From NCBI GenBank assembly GCA_907165275.2, contig OU015660.1:3102501-3166500 (forward strand): DNA of 64,000 nt, given 5' to 3'. Position 1 is the first letter of the stretch, and each line of letters starts with the position of its first letter. The translations under genes and the position numbers were made by a program. Below, piece after piece: positions 1-12,626 of this stretch. The DNA is from Zygaena filipendulae. Lineage: Eukaryota > Arthropoda > Insecta > Lepidoptera > Zygaenidae. The notes under the pieces were generated by a model. That model saw nothing but the letters and a program-made list of their open reading frames with translations, was not told the DNA's origin and made no database searches.

Positions 1-1560
1 CGATTGAGCCAACATCAAAACAAATTCTAAAACTGCTCGTATTCCGGATTACTAATGATAACGATCTGTCTAAATCTTGATCTTCATACGATTTTCACAA
101 CATTACATATTCCAAAAAACCTTATACACATAAGAATTTCTATAATTCTTAATCGATTCCTTTACAGAATCCACACCTATACGCATAACCTTTTAAAAAG
201 GGTATCTATGACGTAGGGCTTCATAATACATACGCAAGACCAGATGTGTTAAGAGGATCGTTTCCATCCGAGACTCGTCGCGAGTAGGTATTTGCAAAAA
301 GTCTATCTGTTTCATGCCGCTCTGCTACCGTGCGATGCGTGCGATAGAGAGACTTGCAGGACCTAGAGGCGAGTGCCTAATTTTTCCTTCTGAAATATTG
401 TTTCGGGCCAAACCTTTTCTACCCCTCTAAACCTTCACTAAATGAGACAATTTTGGTGTCATTCGATTCAGTACACCTTAATCTAGGGCTGTACGTTTTT
501 CTAATTTAGTAATTCAGTTTAGTTTAACTTTAATAAATTAAAAAACTCGAGGAAGATTTTTTGTAAAAAATATGGATATTGAGATGCTAATAACTTTTGT
601 TATAAGCAATATTTCTTTAAAATCAAAACGTACAGCCCTAGTTATCCAATACATCAATAACATGTAAAAAAATCATTAAAATTGGTCTATGTTTAAGGGG
701 AGATAAACGGTTTGGCTTTTTGTATGAAAATTTGCACGCACACGATCGTCTTAAATTGAACACGATTCTTTTATCTTGCGCAGGAAATATGTACTACCCA
801 AAATAATTAATTATTATTACTGGATTCTACATTGACATAAAAATAATAAATAAGGTCTAACTGCCAGGTGGCACTGTGAAATTCTCGAAAACGCGGTCAC
901 AAAAAATTTACTTAATGAACTCTTGGCATACGAAAATAACACTATATCATTTACGTACTAAATACGTATTATGACAGTGCATGACAATATAGGACTCAGA
1001 ACAATGCTATAATTATTGTTCTGAGGTATTATAGGATTTGCAAACAAAGATTAAAGATATTACGTGTGCGATGTGTTTTGAAACACTCGAAATTCAATTT
1101 ATCTAAAAGTAGTTTCTTTAATTTATGATCTAATATCCAAGAACGTTTGAGAATTAACATAGGTTAATTTAATTATTACCTCATTTAAATTTCTGACATA
1201 AAACAACTATCCAAATTGTTGTGGTAATAACAATACGATACAAAAGCCATACGTCATAGACTCGCCTTAGTTCTCCAAGAGACTGCCTAAACTACGTACG
1301 TGACAACAACTATACATTGCAATTATTGGTACTCCCGCGTCTGGTCTCATCACTGGTCGCGTCGACATTCAAAACACCACGCCGAATTGTTAAGTCGAGA
1401 TTTTGCATACATAACCGATATTAATAATTATCCAACAATAGCCATCGCTGTATTCTAATTAGAATTACGTTTCCTTATCCCCCTATTTCCACTTAAGTAC
1501 TAAATTTATGCTACATACTTCGTGCCAATAAGGCTTTCAAAATTATATCAACGACATCGT
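1..1560. other. non-coding flank distal to the last FLYWCH exon
   Basis: AT-rich, no gene seen. Holds a 159-bp MITE at 483-641 and a small hairpin at about 996-1026 with 11-bp arms (CTCAGAACAAT and its complement). Further mod(mdg4) tails could lie to the left. Confidence 0.5.
483..641. mobile_element. MITE with about 17-bp terminal inverted repeats
   Basis: Begins CTAGGGCTGTACGTTTT and ends AAAACGTACAGCCCTAG; 159 bp with AT-rich interior and no coding capacity. Confidence 0.7.
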
Positions 1561-1566
1561 TGACCG

Positions 1567-1572
1567 TTTAAT
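1567..1572 (-). promoter_or_regulatory. poly(A) signal of FLYWCH tail 5
   Basis: ATTAAA on the minus strand about 120 bp downstream of the stop at 1694. Confidence 0.4.
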
Positions 1573-1693
1573 TTGTATATATATGTAAAAAGTTACACAT
1601 ATCGAAGAACGTGACGGCGCATTCTCAAATATTTTCACTCATAGCCGTCGCATTGGATAGACGCGCGTGTTGCGGAGGCGGCAGGTATACTAT

Positions 1694-2184
1694 CTAATCT
1701 TCCTCGTTGCACGGCGTGTCGACCAGTAGCGGTTTGGCGGCTTGCGGGTGCTGAGCGTTCGACGGCTGCAGAATGTTGGAGGGCTGTCCGGCCGCGGTGG
1801 TGGCGGCGGCGGCGGTCGCGTTCGCCGAGGCGGTGGCGTGCGCGGTGGCGGCGTACAGCGCGAGCGCGTGCTGCAGCTGCAGCAGCTGCTGGTGCGGGTC
1901 GAGCGGTGCCTGCGCGCGGTGCCCGCTCTGGTGCGGCGTGCGCACCACGTACCGCCCGTCCGAGAACCGGCGCACGTTGGGCGGCGCGTGGTTGTGCGCG
2001 TAGCGGGAGCGCACGATGCGCTCGTGCCCCTCGGGACCCTCCGTGTTCACGTCCGCCAGGCAGCGCGACGTCAGCCGCGACGAACAGTACCACTGCTTGC
2101 GGCCGTGCGCCAAGTTATTTTTGAGACGGAACGTGTACCCGCGGTGCAGCAACAAGCGACCCTTGCCGGCGCGGATGAAACGCG
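1694..2184 (-). CDS. mod(mdg4): mod(mdg4) alternative terminal exon 5 (FLYWCH, Ala/Gln-rich tail)
   Basis: Most distal tail in the window, about 32.6 kb from the head. Acceptor ATGTTTTAG|CG is phase-compatible (completed codon Ala, then RFIRAGKG) and gives a 444-residue isoform. The finger shows RGYTFRL, QWYC, SRC and, after an insert of about 18 residues longer than in the sister fingers, the HNH pair. The tail is a His/Gln/Ala/Thr low-complexity stretch (HQQLLQLQHALALY and similar) ending PCNEED. ATTAAA on the minus strand near 1567-1572 is a plausible poly(A) signal. More tails may lie beyond the left edge of the window. Confidence 0.8.
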
Positions 2185-3192
2185 CTAAAACATATTCACT
2201 GTCGTTAATATAAAGGTACAAGGGTGAAACGTTAGAATCACTAAGCGCATGCAGAAGTAGAACAGAAACAAACTAACATTAACTAACATTAGGAATACTG
2301 TTAGATTATGTCATAAATAAAACTCACACGTTCAGTTGACGAAATATAAATTTATTTGATGACGTAATATAAAAAACCAGAATGCAGTGTTTTCGTATTT
2401 TTTATTTGCACTCGCACTAACATAATGTACAAACCAATAAATCAACAATTAATCAAAGTGGATCGAAAATATTACTTAATATTTTCATAAATAAATAATT
2501 TTATACAATGAGCAATTAAATTTGGCACGTTATGTTTTGGCATACCTAGGTAACTGAGCATATTATATACTTGATGCAACATTAGTATTCATTTAACTAG
2601 ATACTCACATTTGAATGAAACTTACATTTGAACTAAAATGAGCTAAATTACTGACGACAGCGCAGAAAGGGGGGACACAGGTCGGTGCGGTTTTAGTCAT
2701 ATGACGTGTAAACCCCACTTAACCTAAACTGCTGGGTTTTGCACAAGGCTTCCTATTACAATGTAAGTAAGCACTAAAAGCATTTTTAGAGATTTACAGG
2801 TGAAAAGGATAAAATGGGGCTGGAATTGCGGGAAACCAAGCCGAGTCCGAATGTAAGCTTTATCACCAGTGGAAGTGGTGTAACTAGTAAAAAGGATGCA
2901 AACGCAGTTTCATCACGTATTTTACAAGTTTACAAAATAAAACAAAATGGGAAGACTATAAAATACTTATGCTATACAATAGAGCAATCATTTTACCTAT
3001 TAACTAATCGCTTAATCCATATTTTTGTACCATAATTATTATACAATACAATCTAGTCTAGCCTGTTCTGGTAAAGCCTACGTTCCATGAACTTAAAACT
3101 GCACACAACAAACGCCTAATACGAAAACTATCCTAACGATAAATAAATGAGATCGATTTACTTAATCTATACGTTTGTTCTGATATCACTTC

Positions 3193-3829
3193 ACAATAGG
3201 GTACTTGCATGAAATTTATAATAAGAAATTGTATCAAGATTTCAAAAATTGAGCCTTAGAAAAACGTTATCGTGAAAGATTTACTAAAAATTTTTTAATA
3301 GTTTCCAAAATATTCAACTATTAATTTTGTGAAACGGAACGTTGCAACGAAACACCAATCACAGCCAAGCTTGACACATGACGTCACTTTTATTTTTTTA
3401 GGAAACATTTACCTCTTTCAGAGAAGGCAAAAGAAACTAAGTGCATACAGTCAACGCATATTTTCCATTTTCTGAAGTTTTTTACTTTAAAATGCATCGG
3501 TAAGATGCATTTCGATTCTTTACTGGAACTGTTGGAAGTAACTCGACACAGTTCAACCTTAATTTCGCTTTTGGATATTGAAGTTATCTGTCTGTCAGTG
3601 TCACATGACCCTGTCAATACGACAGTGACATTTCTATCACAGAATAAGGCGTAATTTTGAATTAGTGATGTCATTCCGCGTTTCGGCGGTAAGGTCTAAA
3701 GCAGGAACTTTGAAACGCTCTATTTAATTAATTTATGCATATATTTTTTTTCCTTTTTCTTGCTTTGTTTAAGTGGGCCATATATCTTTAAAATAGACTG
3801 AAAAAAAATTCATGCAAGTACCCTATTGT
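3193..3829. mobile_element. non-autonomous TIR element (637 bp)
   Basis: Ends ACAATAGGGTACTTGCATGA and its exact complement. Interior contains the segment TTGCAACGAAACACC and a GTCA-rich stretch that recur in inverted orientation in the diverged copy at about 22398-23430. The open frame inside it (3390-3674, minus) is not a gene. Confidence 0.75.
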
Positions 3830-4188
3830 TTGCTCTTACGTAAGCCTACAGTACTTGTCTTACGAATAAAAAAAATTTGACTAGCAAATCTAAACATCAA
3901 ATAAAATGTGATAGGTAGTTATGTAACCTACAACTTTGGCACCGAATGAATACCCTCTAAAAAACTCAATACGATAATATATATGTCTTGGTATAAACAA
4001 CAATAAAATCTGTTCTATTTGGAAGTTTACTTCGGAACGTTCCGACCGATTTGATCTGACCAATGTTTGTATAAAAGTACGAAACACGGTTCGTCTGCAT
4101 AATTTCACCCATTTCAGTATTATTTCCCATAGCATAAAAATCGTCAAAAATTATTGATTTAGCGATTTTAAGGAGATATGTGTGAACA

Positions 4189-4529
4189 CTAGTAGCGTAC
4201 TATCCAGGCGTTGGGATCGAAACTATCAAAGTCGAAACGTGGGGGACGGGGTAGCAATAGAGGAGTCGGCGGGGAAGCGGGGGGTGCGGTGTTCATGGCG
4301 GTCGGTTTAGTCTGTGCGGACCTGCGTCCGGATCTGTTAGCGTGGTTGTGCTCCCCGACCAGTTTGTGCAAGGTCCCCTTCTGCGTGTAAGCCTTGCAGC
4401 CGCAGCCGCCCATCGTACACCGCCAGCGGACCACGCCCGAGCGCATCGTGTGCGCCGCATAGAAGCTGCGCCCGCGCACCCACAGCCGGGGGCGGCCGCC
4501 CGGCCCCACGCACAGCCGCACGTACTTCT
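4189..4529 (-). CDS. mod(mdg4): mod(mdg4) alternative terminal exon 4 (FLYWCH)
   Basis: Acceptor TTTTCGTAG|AG joins in phase to the head (completed codon Glu, then KYVRL) for a 394-residue isoform. The FLYWCH finger includes the RLWVRGRSFYAAHT segment, RWRC, GCKAYTQ and HNHANR. The tail is Pro-rich (several PPxP runs) and ends with an aromatic/acidic FDFDSFDPNAWIVRY segment, unlike the other tails. It lies about 6.4 kb beyond tail 3, a gap occupied by repeats. GC content drops sharply outside the exon. Confidence 0.8.
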
Positions 4530-4549
4530 CTACGAAAATAAACGTCATA

Positions 4550-7500
4550 GTAATACCAAGAGTTGAGATAGTACCGTCAGTGATGCAGAGGTTCCAAGAA
4601 GCAGTCTAGACAAGGCAATCATGCTGTAAGCTAGAGGACGGAGGGATCCCCAGTAGCCCATGGTAAAGGTTGCGTTGCGTTCGTGTCAACTCTATAATAA
4701 TATTAATGTTAAGTATTAGATTTTGTTTACTTGTGACAGCCCTAGCCTCGGTTACATAATCAAATGCGTCGATCTACTTCCTCCATCCATACATAGAGCA
4801 GGATATGGATGTTATAGGTAACAATAATTATTAATATACAAGCTGTGTGTAATTTAGTGGTAGTTAGAACTTACTATAACGGCAACCCATGAAAATACTA
4901 ATTAGTTAAAAAATAATCGTTTATGGACAATTATTTTTAATTATTACTGAGTATGTCACTGCTGAAAACGTAATACAACAGATAATCACAATAAAAAATC
5001 CAATCTATTTTCTTAGGTATTTTGTATCAGCTAATATTAAATAAATACACTTTTAATAATATCAATATATTATTAGCTATTTATATAAAACATATTTTTT
5101 GAACACATATAATGAGATCGCTAGTGGAATCGTAGAAATAATAAAAGGAAAGTGAACAAAAATCGCAAAGTTATATATATATACTTTTTCTGATAAATAG
5201 ATATTGTCATATCTAAAGATACGTATTGATTACTACTACAAAAGTTCTAATCTATTTCTTAATACACAATTGATAATATTTAAAAAACTATCTACACAAT
5301 ATTTGTGAATATTATTTTAACTAGATATCCATTAAAGTATGTTGCTACAGCTTGTTAATGCGTAAAAATTAACATGCCGTGTTTTTATCACTATTATAAA
5401 ACAAAGTCGCTTCCCGCTGTCTGTATATCCCTATGTATGCTTAAATCTTTAAAACTACGCAACGGATTTTCATGCGGTTTTCACCAATAGATAAGAGTGA
5501 TTCATGAGGAAGGTTTATATCTATATTTTATACTGGAATTCCCGCGGGAACTCTGAAATTACCGCAGGTGAAACCGCGGGGGACAGCTAGTTATTATTAA
5601 AAAAGAAACATTGTAAAAACTATGTATTAAAAAGTCACAATTAGTATGACTAAAAACATACGAGGTTAAATTCAGGTAAGTACAATAAAGTGCGTCTCGT
5701 TCAAAAGTAAACCACTATTACCATACAATTTCGAATATTAGTAAAGAAAAAATTTAGTTACGACGGGTCTTTCAGAGAAGCTCCAGTTTTGATTATAGTA
5801 ATAGTTTGCACCTCAGCTTTGAAACCATGGATACTTGAGTACTCGTCTTTATTATGAATGTGCAATTCGACGAAAGCGTGAGTTGTTTTTTTAGTATCTA
5901 ACAGGTATTTTCTCGAACCTGGATAGAATAGGCTAGATGATTTGATAATAATTTTTAGTCCGTCTTGTAGATGAATAACAAAATATTGTACAAGCATTTT
6001 TCGTTTTTTTTTTTACGGAATCATCATGCCTTTTACCTAAGTAGATACCTATTTTATCAATAATTTGAAAAAGCGAAAAATACATGTCTATTATAATATA
6101 TTTTTTTATCTAACTGACGAACTAAATAGAATTTTGATTTTTATACCCTGTCATTGACGGCTTAACGTTACGTGCGATTTCAAAAAGGTAATAGAAAAAA
6201 ATATAGGGAGATCAGGTAAATCGGTGTGTTGTCAAAGTGATCCTAACTCAGGGCCAAAGCCTTGGCGATTACCAATAACCAACTAAAAGAAACCGTAAAT
6301 TAATAAACGGAAAAGAATCATTCACAGAAATAGAGCTTCTGTTATTAAATTATAGAACTGTATAGATTATTATTATGGCTGAAAATACCAAATAGCCTAA
6401 AAAACTGCAAAACAATACGTACAAGGTAATTAAGGCATCGACCGAAGAAATTTCTGGGCGATTGGAGTTAGTTTCACTTAGAGCCCATCCTATCAAAGTC
6501 ATCCCAGGTATTATAAGTACCTCGGTAATTAAGACAATATTTTTTTGTTTTTTAATTACCTAACTTCTTGCCTTTAAAACTATAGGTACCATTACGTTTT
6601 GTAGCTAAACAGTCTTAACTTTATTGTTTGTAGTTGTAATAGCACGAAATAACTTTTGTTGTATTCTTAAAATCGAAAAAGTAATGATTGAAATAAAAAA
6701 AAACGATGTAAACAAAAAGTTTTGCCGATTTAAATGCGAGTTCTCAGATATTTTCAAAAAACAAAACGAAATCTTCATAAGTCTATAGAATGAATATAGG
6801 TTCTATGGGTGACAATGACCATTCACCAAACTCCTTGTAAATATAATATATCGCATATCCAATGAGCTAGGCCCTAGGGCCTCTACTACGACCTCTTTCA
6901 GCTTCGCATATTTAGCTATAGAATTGATACAATGGCGAGAATAAGACAACGCTAGATAAAGATTAAAGCACAATCTTGTTTTGGCTTAAAAGGACACATA
7001 AAGTAAATTTTTCAATCACTCCAGAATATTCTCAATTTAGCATTCACTGATGACCAAAAATCAGTCGTAAATGTTATCCAGGTTATTCTCAATATACAAA
7101 TAAACAAAAAGCATAACTTTTTTTTAGTCCTTATCTAAGGACTGAAAAATTAGTCATGATAATATTGCAAAACATAAAATATATTAAGTAATATAAGTCT
7201 TAAATTATTAAGTTGACTAGTAATCAGACTAGAAATAAAGTTAGCTGCATGCTAATCTAATACACAATACCAATATAATACAAAAATGTTAGTGACAGTA
7301 TGTTGTGCAAGTTGAACTAAAGCCCGGTTTACACGATACCAACTGCTGCTTGCGCATAAAAGACTTTAAACTTACGGACCGAAGTTTGAAATTTTGTTAC
7401 CACCGGACGTGCATGTCATTAGTACTTGTGCAACGAGCTTAAAGGCCGATCCCTGCTTTTTTGGTGAGGTTGTGTTGCGTATTTCTCAGCTCGGTTTCAC

Positions 7501-9000
7501 GACAAAAACTCATATATTAAAACAGGTCCATCTTGAATTGATGGTTAACAAGTAGCAAAAATACAGACCGCATCGAAAAATCAAATAGCTACTCGAATTA
7601 TAGGTAAAGAGCATAGGGCGATTATAAAGGTAAATGTCATTTGCTATCTATAAAGAAATTCAATACGAACAATAAGTTTTGTGGCAAGTTAGCTCGAAAC
7701 CATAACAATTCTGAATCATAAGCGAGTTTAACTTTTCCTGTTTAAACATGTGCGTTCATTCTAATTAGAAATTTTTATTAACACAATTATTTTCTCAAAA
7801 GGTGTGCCATCACATTTCATCTTATCATAGTTTACTTTCAGTTGAGAGTGAAAAAACAAATACAAAAAAAAAACAAAAATAACACAAACCAGTTAATATG
7901 TTATCTTAAGAAGAAAAAACTCAGGTAATAGTTTAAATAGACCAAAAATTCAATGCATAATCGATTATATTTCAGAATGGCAAAATTTTCTGAACTGAAA
8001 TTCAATAATATATGAATAATAAATAAAATATTTGCTCGTATTGAAATGCTCTATAAGTATATGGAAAACCAAGGTTCGATTCCTGTACAGCAATTACGAA
8101 AGGACCAAAAATCCAATACCACGTAATACCACCGGTACCACGTTATAAGTAAGCATGTACTTACACATTAATAATAACGTGCGAAATCAATAATAATAAG
8201 TATTTGTGCCAATCCAAATTTTTACGACAAAAACACTACGAGAAAACGCAATCTTCACACTAGCCACAAATAGCCCGGTTTGTTCCAGTAGATGAGACAG
8301 ACAACTGACAAGCAAACTTTAAGGTGTTGTCAATGACTTGACTAAACTAATAATAATAGTACGGGAGATACTAATGCTAAATAGGGATTCGCTTGAGCGT
8401 CGTTGGTACCTATAGGGTTTTGAAGATTAGGAGGTAGAAACAAAATAAGGTTATATGATATTTTTTCATTCACTGGTGGGTTTAGCTTCTATACCCTATA
8501 TACAGTTTTAACTGGAAATTTGTTTATAACTATCCCTTACTGCTTACTTAAGTTTTATGTTTTAAAAGGCCTTTCCGTGAACCCATTGCGATGCTAGCTT
8601 AGGCATATTTTTAAGCTTTTACGTACATATATTTTTAATGAGAAACGCCATTCCAAATCAGTAATGTCGGGGTTATGTGGCTCCAAAATTATACAAACAG
8701 ACAAAATCTCTAAAAATCTTTGTTTTGGACTTTAGTACTAGTGAATTCTAGATCCTCTGCATTATTTTCTTTTAAATGGCTACATAAACATATTATGTAA
8801 CTACTCGCCTCTAGACTGATAATTTTATTTTATAGAGTAGTTGTTCCCTGCAGTTTCAACCGCGTTAATTTCGGAGTTTCTGCGTGAATTTCTGAATAAA
8901 ATATACCCATTTCCTTCTCGGTTCCCCTTGTGACAACGTGTATGTAAAATTTCAATATTATGATTGATTAATTAAACAAATAAACTCACATTGGCATTTA
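4550..9000. other. gene-free gap between FLYWCH tails 4 and 3
   Basis: AT-rich DNA without a supportable gene. It includes the dispersed repeat at 5404-5596, a fragment of the GGGATGTTGACTA MITE family at about 5948-6150, and an inverted Helitron-like copy at 8838-8995. Confidence 0.5.
5404..5596 (+). mobile_element. Helitron-like dispersed repeat (Lep1 type)
   Basis: Copy of the commonest repeat in the window: degenerate left part, GGAATTCCCGCGGGAACTC core, and AACCGCGGGGGACAGCTAGT end. Probably a Lep1 Helitron-type or related retroposed element; the class is inferred from recall of lepidopteran repeats. Confidence 0.6.
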
Positions 9001-9753
9001 TCTATACTAATATTATAAAGAGCAAAAGTTTGTTTGTGAATTTGTGACGTTGTAGGGGGTAATCTCTGGAGCTACTGAACCGATTTTGAAAATTCTTTCA
9101 CTTATAGGAAGCTACAGTGATCCTGACTGTCATAGGGTACTAAAATTATTATTATTATTCCGGAATTCCCGCGGGAACTCCGAATTTCCCACGGGTAAAA
9201 CCACGGGGGAACAGCTATCTCTGGATGTACTGAACCGATTTTAAAAATTCTTTCACTTATAAGAAGCTACAGTGATCCTGAGTGTCATAGGGTATTTTTA
9301 TTCCGGAATTCCTGCGGGAACTCCGAATTTCCCATGGGTAAAACCACAGGGGTAGCTATCTCTGGATCTAATGAACCTATTTTATAAATTCTTTCACTTA
9401 TAGGAAACTGCAATGATTCTGAGTGACGTGAAATACTTTTCATCCCGGAGATTGTGAGTTTGTGAGGTTTAGGGGGTGATCGCTGGATCTACTGAACAGA
9501 TTTTAAATATTATTTCATTTATAGGAAACTGAAATGATCCTGAGGGACGTAGTGTACTTTTTATCTCTGAATTCCCGCGGGAACTCCGGAGTTTGTGAGG
9601 TTGTAATCTCTGGATCTACTGAACCAATTTTGAAAATTCTTTCACTTATAGGAAACTAAAGTGATCCTGAGTGACATAGGGTACTTTTTATTCCAGAATT
9701 CCGTCGGGAACTCCCGAAATTACCGCGGGTGAAACCGCGGGGGTCAGCTAGTA
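9001..9753 (+). mobile_element. internally tandem-amplified Helitron-like repeat
   Basis: Starts TCTATACTAATATTATAAAG and ends at CTAGTA, the borders of the dispersed family, but the internal module (CTGAACCGATTTTGAAAATT ... GAATTCCCGCGGGAACTCCG) is repeated about five times with a period of roughly 130-150 bp, the copies diverging from each other. Confidence 0.7.
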
Positions 9754-9979
9754 TATAATAAATAGGATTGTAGTAAAAATAAATGAATAAAAACTCCTGA
9801 ATTTGGGTGCTTTTACGTAACGTACGTCGCGTCGTACGTCTTAAATGCTATAAGTAGTGATAATATGAAACGAGCACTGAGCAGATTTCTTTTTCTTTAC
9901 GATTTTACTAGGTGTACTTTTCTAGGAGCGTTTTAAATGGAAACGTGATTTGCAGACGTATTGCAATCCCAGGGGCGCG

Positions 9980-10284
9980 CAGGGGCGCCGAGTTTTTAAA
10001 ATTCCCGTGGGTGTTCCAGCTTTTTTAATGACATACCTAGCTACTTATACACAAGAAAATACAAGATATTTAGAAAAGATAATTTATTAGCGTTTTTTAG
10101 GCTACTAGGTTTGTTTCTAGGCGCGGTATTACGTATATTATTTCGGTACCTATATTATTTAGATTTAGTTAAAAGATGAGAAAGAGAATTATTTTAGATA
10201 TGCATAATCGTAGGTGCTCGGCACCCACTATTTACCTCTCGTGGGTGCTGGAGCACCCGAGCACCCACGGAGTCGGTGCCCCTG
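9980..10284. mobile_element. hAT-like non-autonomous element
   Basis: 305 bp beginning CAGGGGCGCCGAG and ending CTCGGTGCCCCTG-like (AGTCGGTGCCCCTG). The GTGGGTGCTCGAGCACCC theme recurs inside. Eight bases at the left (GGGGCGCG, 9972-9979) and right (GTGGCGCG, 10285-10292) match 7 of 8, fitting an aged hAT target duplication. Confidence 0.6.
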
Positions 10285-10923
10285 GTGGCGCGGCTTATTC
10301 TTTTTTAAAATAAGTTGTGTAAGTTTTCAGTTACTAAATTCATTAAAATTTAAGATCGAGTTTGAGTTTTTGGTGGGAGCGAAGTGCGAACCGATTCAGT
10401 CATAGATACAATTTTTTTAATAAAAGTAATTTTTACAAATTGGCCTTTTTGTGGCTTGGACAGGTAGTGAAATTGATTTATCATTGAATTAAAGGCGAAA
10501 TAAGTAATTGTTGTTTTGTAAAATTCGTTTCTACGGGAGTCGGGAACCAACATAATTTTACAGTGGGCTTCTACAGTGTCTGTCAAACAAGACCGGGCAA
10601 AATGGTTTTGTGGCTGTGGCGAATCCCGAGGTTCACGTCCACAAGAAATAAAAAACTACTAAAAATGACGGCCATTTTTGTTGTAAACAACTCTACAATA
10701 AAACGGTAGTAGTAAATTATGTGTGAATGGTGATTAATGCTGCACTGACGCAAAACGGATGCGGCGTAGTTTGCACCGATTAGACAATAAAGTAATATGT
10801 GGATATATAAATATAATCCCACTACAATACAATTACAATTTACATACATAAGTAATAATAAAATTTAATCAAACGTGACGTATAGTGTAGGCGATATCAT
10901 ATTCTTTGATTCGTTAATTGTTA

Positions 10924-10929
10924 TTTATT
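10924..10929 (-). promoter_or_regulatory. poly(A) signal of FLYWCH tail 3
   Basis: AATAAA on the minus strand, about 55 bp downstream of the stop at 10983. Confidence 0.55.
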
Positions 10930-10982
10930 TGACCGCTCAATACAGATTGCATTAGTAGTGCTTAGTGTGTTAAACGGCGTCA

Positions 10983-11260
10983 TTATTCGTCGTGTAGAGC
11001 CTTGGCTTGAGCCGCGAGGGCGGCCTGCGCGGACGCCCTGTGGGCGGCGGCGGCGAGTGGCGGCGGCGCGGGCGGCTCGTGCGAGTGCACGTTGCTCAGC
11101 GCGAAGATGCGATCGTGCAACGTGTGCGCGTACGCGCGACAAGTGCGCCGCGTGCACCGCCACCGCACCTTGCTCTTCTCGGGGAATACCGTCTCCGCAT
11201 AGAAAGAGAACCCTCCGAGCCGCATGTGACGACGGCCGCGATTCGATATCACGAACTCCA
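10983..11260 (-). CDS. mod(mdg4): mod(mdg4) alternative terminal exon 3 (FLYWCH)
   Basis: Acceptor TTTTGCAG|TG joins in frame to the head (the codon completed is Val) and gives a 373-residue isoform. The finger starts immediately: VEFVISNRGRRHMRLGG, then RWRC, TCRAYAH, and the HSH histidine pair. The tail is rich in Ala and Pro and ends KALHDE. AATAAA on the minus strand at 10924-10929, about 55 bp after the stop, is a good poly(A) signal and supports this being a true 3'-terminal exon. GC-rich; the overlapping plus-strand frames are shadows. Confidence 0.8.
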
Positions 11261-11501
11261 CTGCAAAACACCACCCGATCACAAAGCGTCACCATTTACG
11301 CCCCAACCGCATGCATGCATTCAGGTAGATTAATTCGTTATTTGTAAGTATTTCAGTGGCATCTCAGCACAAATCATGCAGTATACATATACATAGAAAT
11401 AAAACGGTTCACTTCGTGTTATATATATTTTTTATGTACCTATCGTGTTATATAATCTGTTATAATCATTAACGGTGGCGCAATCGGTGCATGTGAGCGC
11501 G

Positions 11502-11770
11502 TCACTTGACAGCGGGCACGATTTCGATGAGGCTCTCGATGCGCGCGTGCTGCGCGCCGGGCGGGCGGTGCGTGTGGCGCGCGGCGCGGGCGCGCGGCTG
11601 CAGCCGCCCGTCCACGGTGAGAGCGCGGGCCGGGCAGCCCTGTCCACGGCTGCGGCACGACCAGTACACCCGGACACCGCGCCGCTTGCGTATCGCGTAC
11701 CCGTACCCATCCACCACCAGGGACGGCGCCCCACGACGTGTCACCGAATATTGCACCCCTTCCGATGACC
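11502..11770 (-). CDS. mod(mdg4): mod(mdg4) alternative terminal exon 2 (FLYWCH)
   Basis: Terminal exon beginning after the acceptor GCGTCAG|GG, in phase with the head; the spliced isoform would be 370 residues. The FLYWCH finger is visible as YSVTRRGAPSLVVDGYGY, YWSC, GCPAR and the C-terminal HTH pair. A short tail (about 20 residues, ending EIVPAVK) precedes the stop. The exon is strongly GC-rich against AT-rich flanks, which produces long overlapping open frames on the opposite strand that are not genes. It is separated from the next tail by only about 240 bp. No clear poly(A) hexamer was found; CATAAA near 11430 (minus) is the nearest candidate. Confidence 0.78.
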
Positions 11771-12626
11771 CTGACGCATCACACATCACCATTATCCGTT
11801 ACGTCCTCAACACGAATTGGAATAATAACAACAAACTATTTTATATAAAATGACAAACTTTATTCTGAAACTTGTATAATACAATTGAAAAAATCTTACA
11901 ATCAAATTCGATCACAATATTTTAAAATTATCTACAATATCGCTAATGACACAGAGAAAATAATAAGTAATAAATAATAAACTAACTTGAGAGGACACGG
12001 GGGCGGGCCAGGCGCGCCGCGGTTACAAAGGAAGTTAAATGCTCTCACTTTCTCGAAACTTCCTTGCTAGTACCTAATCGCAAGTATATTTTCCACAATA
12101 ATTTCAAAACTGAATTGTGAGAACCATGAATAAAAACGTAACCAAATGGCATTTAATACATTCCACTAGGTTATTGCACAATTTTAGGCAAGATGAATAG
12201 TTTTGTGTACGAAAATCATTCGGCGACAACAGTTTTCATATTTTGTTTTTTATACTAAACTGGATTGATGTCCTTTCGATCTGTTCTGTGGCTAATGCAA
12301 TATGGAATCAAACAGCGTAGTAATTAAGACTACGTAATACCTAGATTATTCAATATGACACGATTGTATCACTCAACACTATCTTTCAAAACTATACATA
12401 CGGGTGCTTTTGAAATTAACAATGCTCTAAAGGTGGAAGTAATATTTCATGTTTAAGAATATGTACAACAATTCTCGCCATTAGGTCATAATCTATGGAC
12501 TATGTCTAGGTAATGCTGTATAAATAATTACAAGGTCTGACAAAAAAAAGCACACACAAGAACAATAAACAACATGCATCAATAATAATTAACACCACAC
12601 TATAATCACAGTCTAATTATGATACT

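Noticed and set aside
1742..2188. Long plus-strand frames over the FLYWCH exons (also at 4342-4566, 10958-11347, 11475-11853)
   Set aside because: They are GC-rich antisense shadows with Arg/Ala-rich nonsense translations; the minus strand has a real domain, splice phase and stop.
5758..5997. Possible sixth, zinc-less FLYWCH tail on the minus strand with a phase-compatible AAG acceptor
   Set aside because: The start and putative acceptor lie in a fragment of the GGGATGTTGACTA MITE (AGTCCGTCTTGTAGAT), and the frame has none of the Trp, Cys or His-pair residues.
10350..10849. Two minus-strand frames just beyond tail 3
   Set aside because: No recognisable domain or splice context; the lower one overlaps repeat-like sequence.
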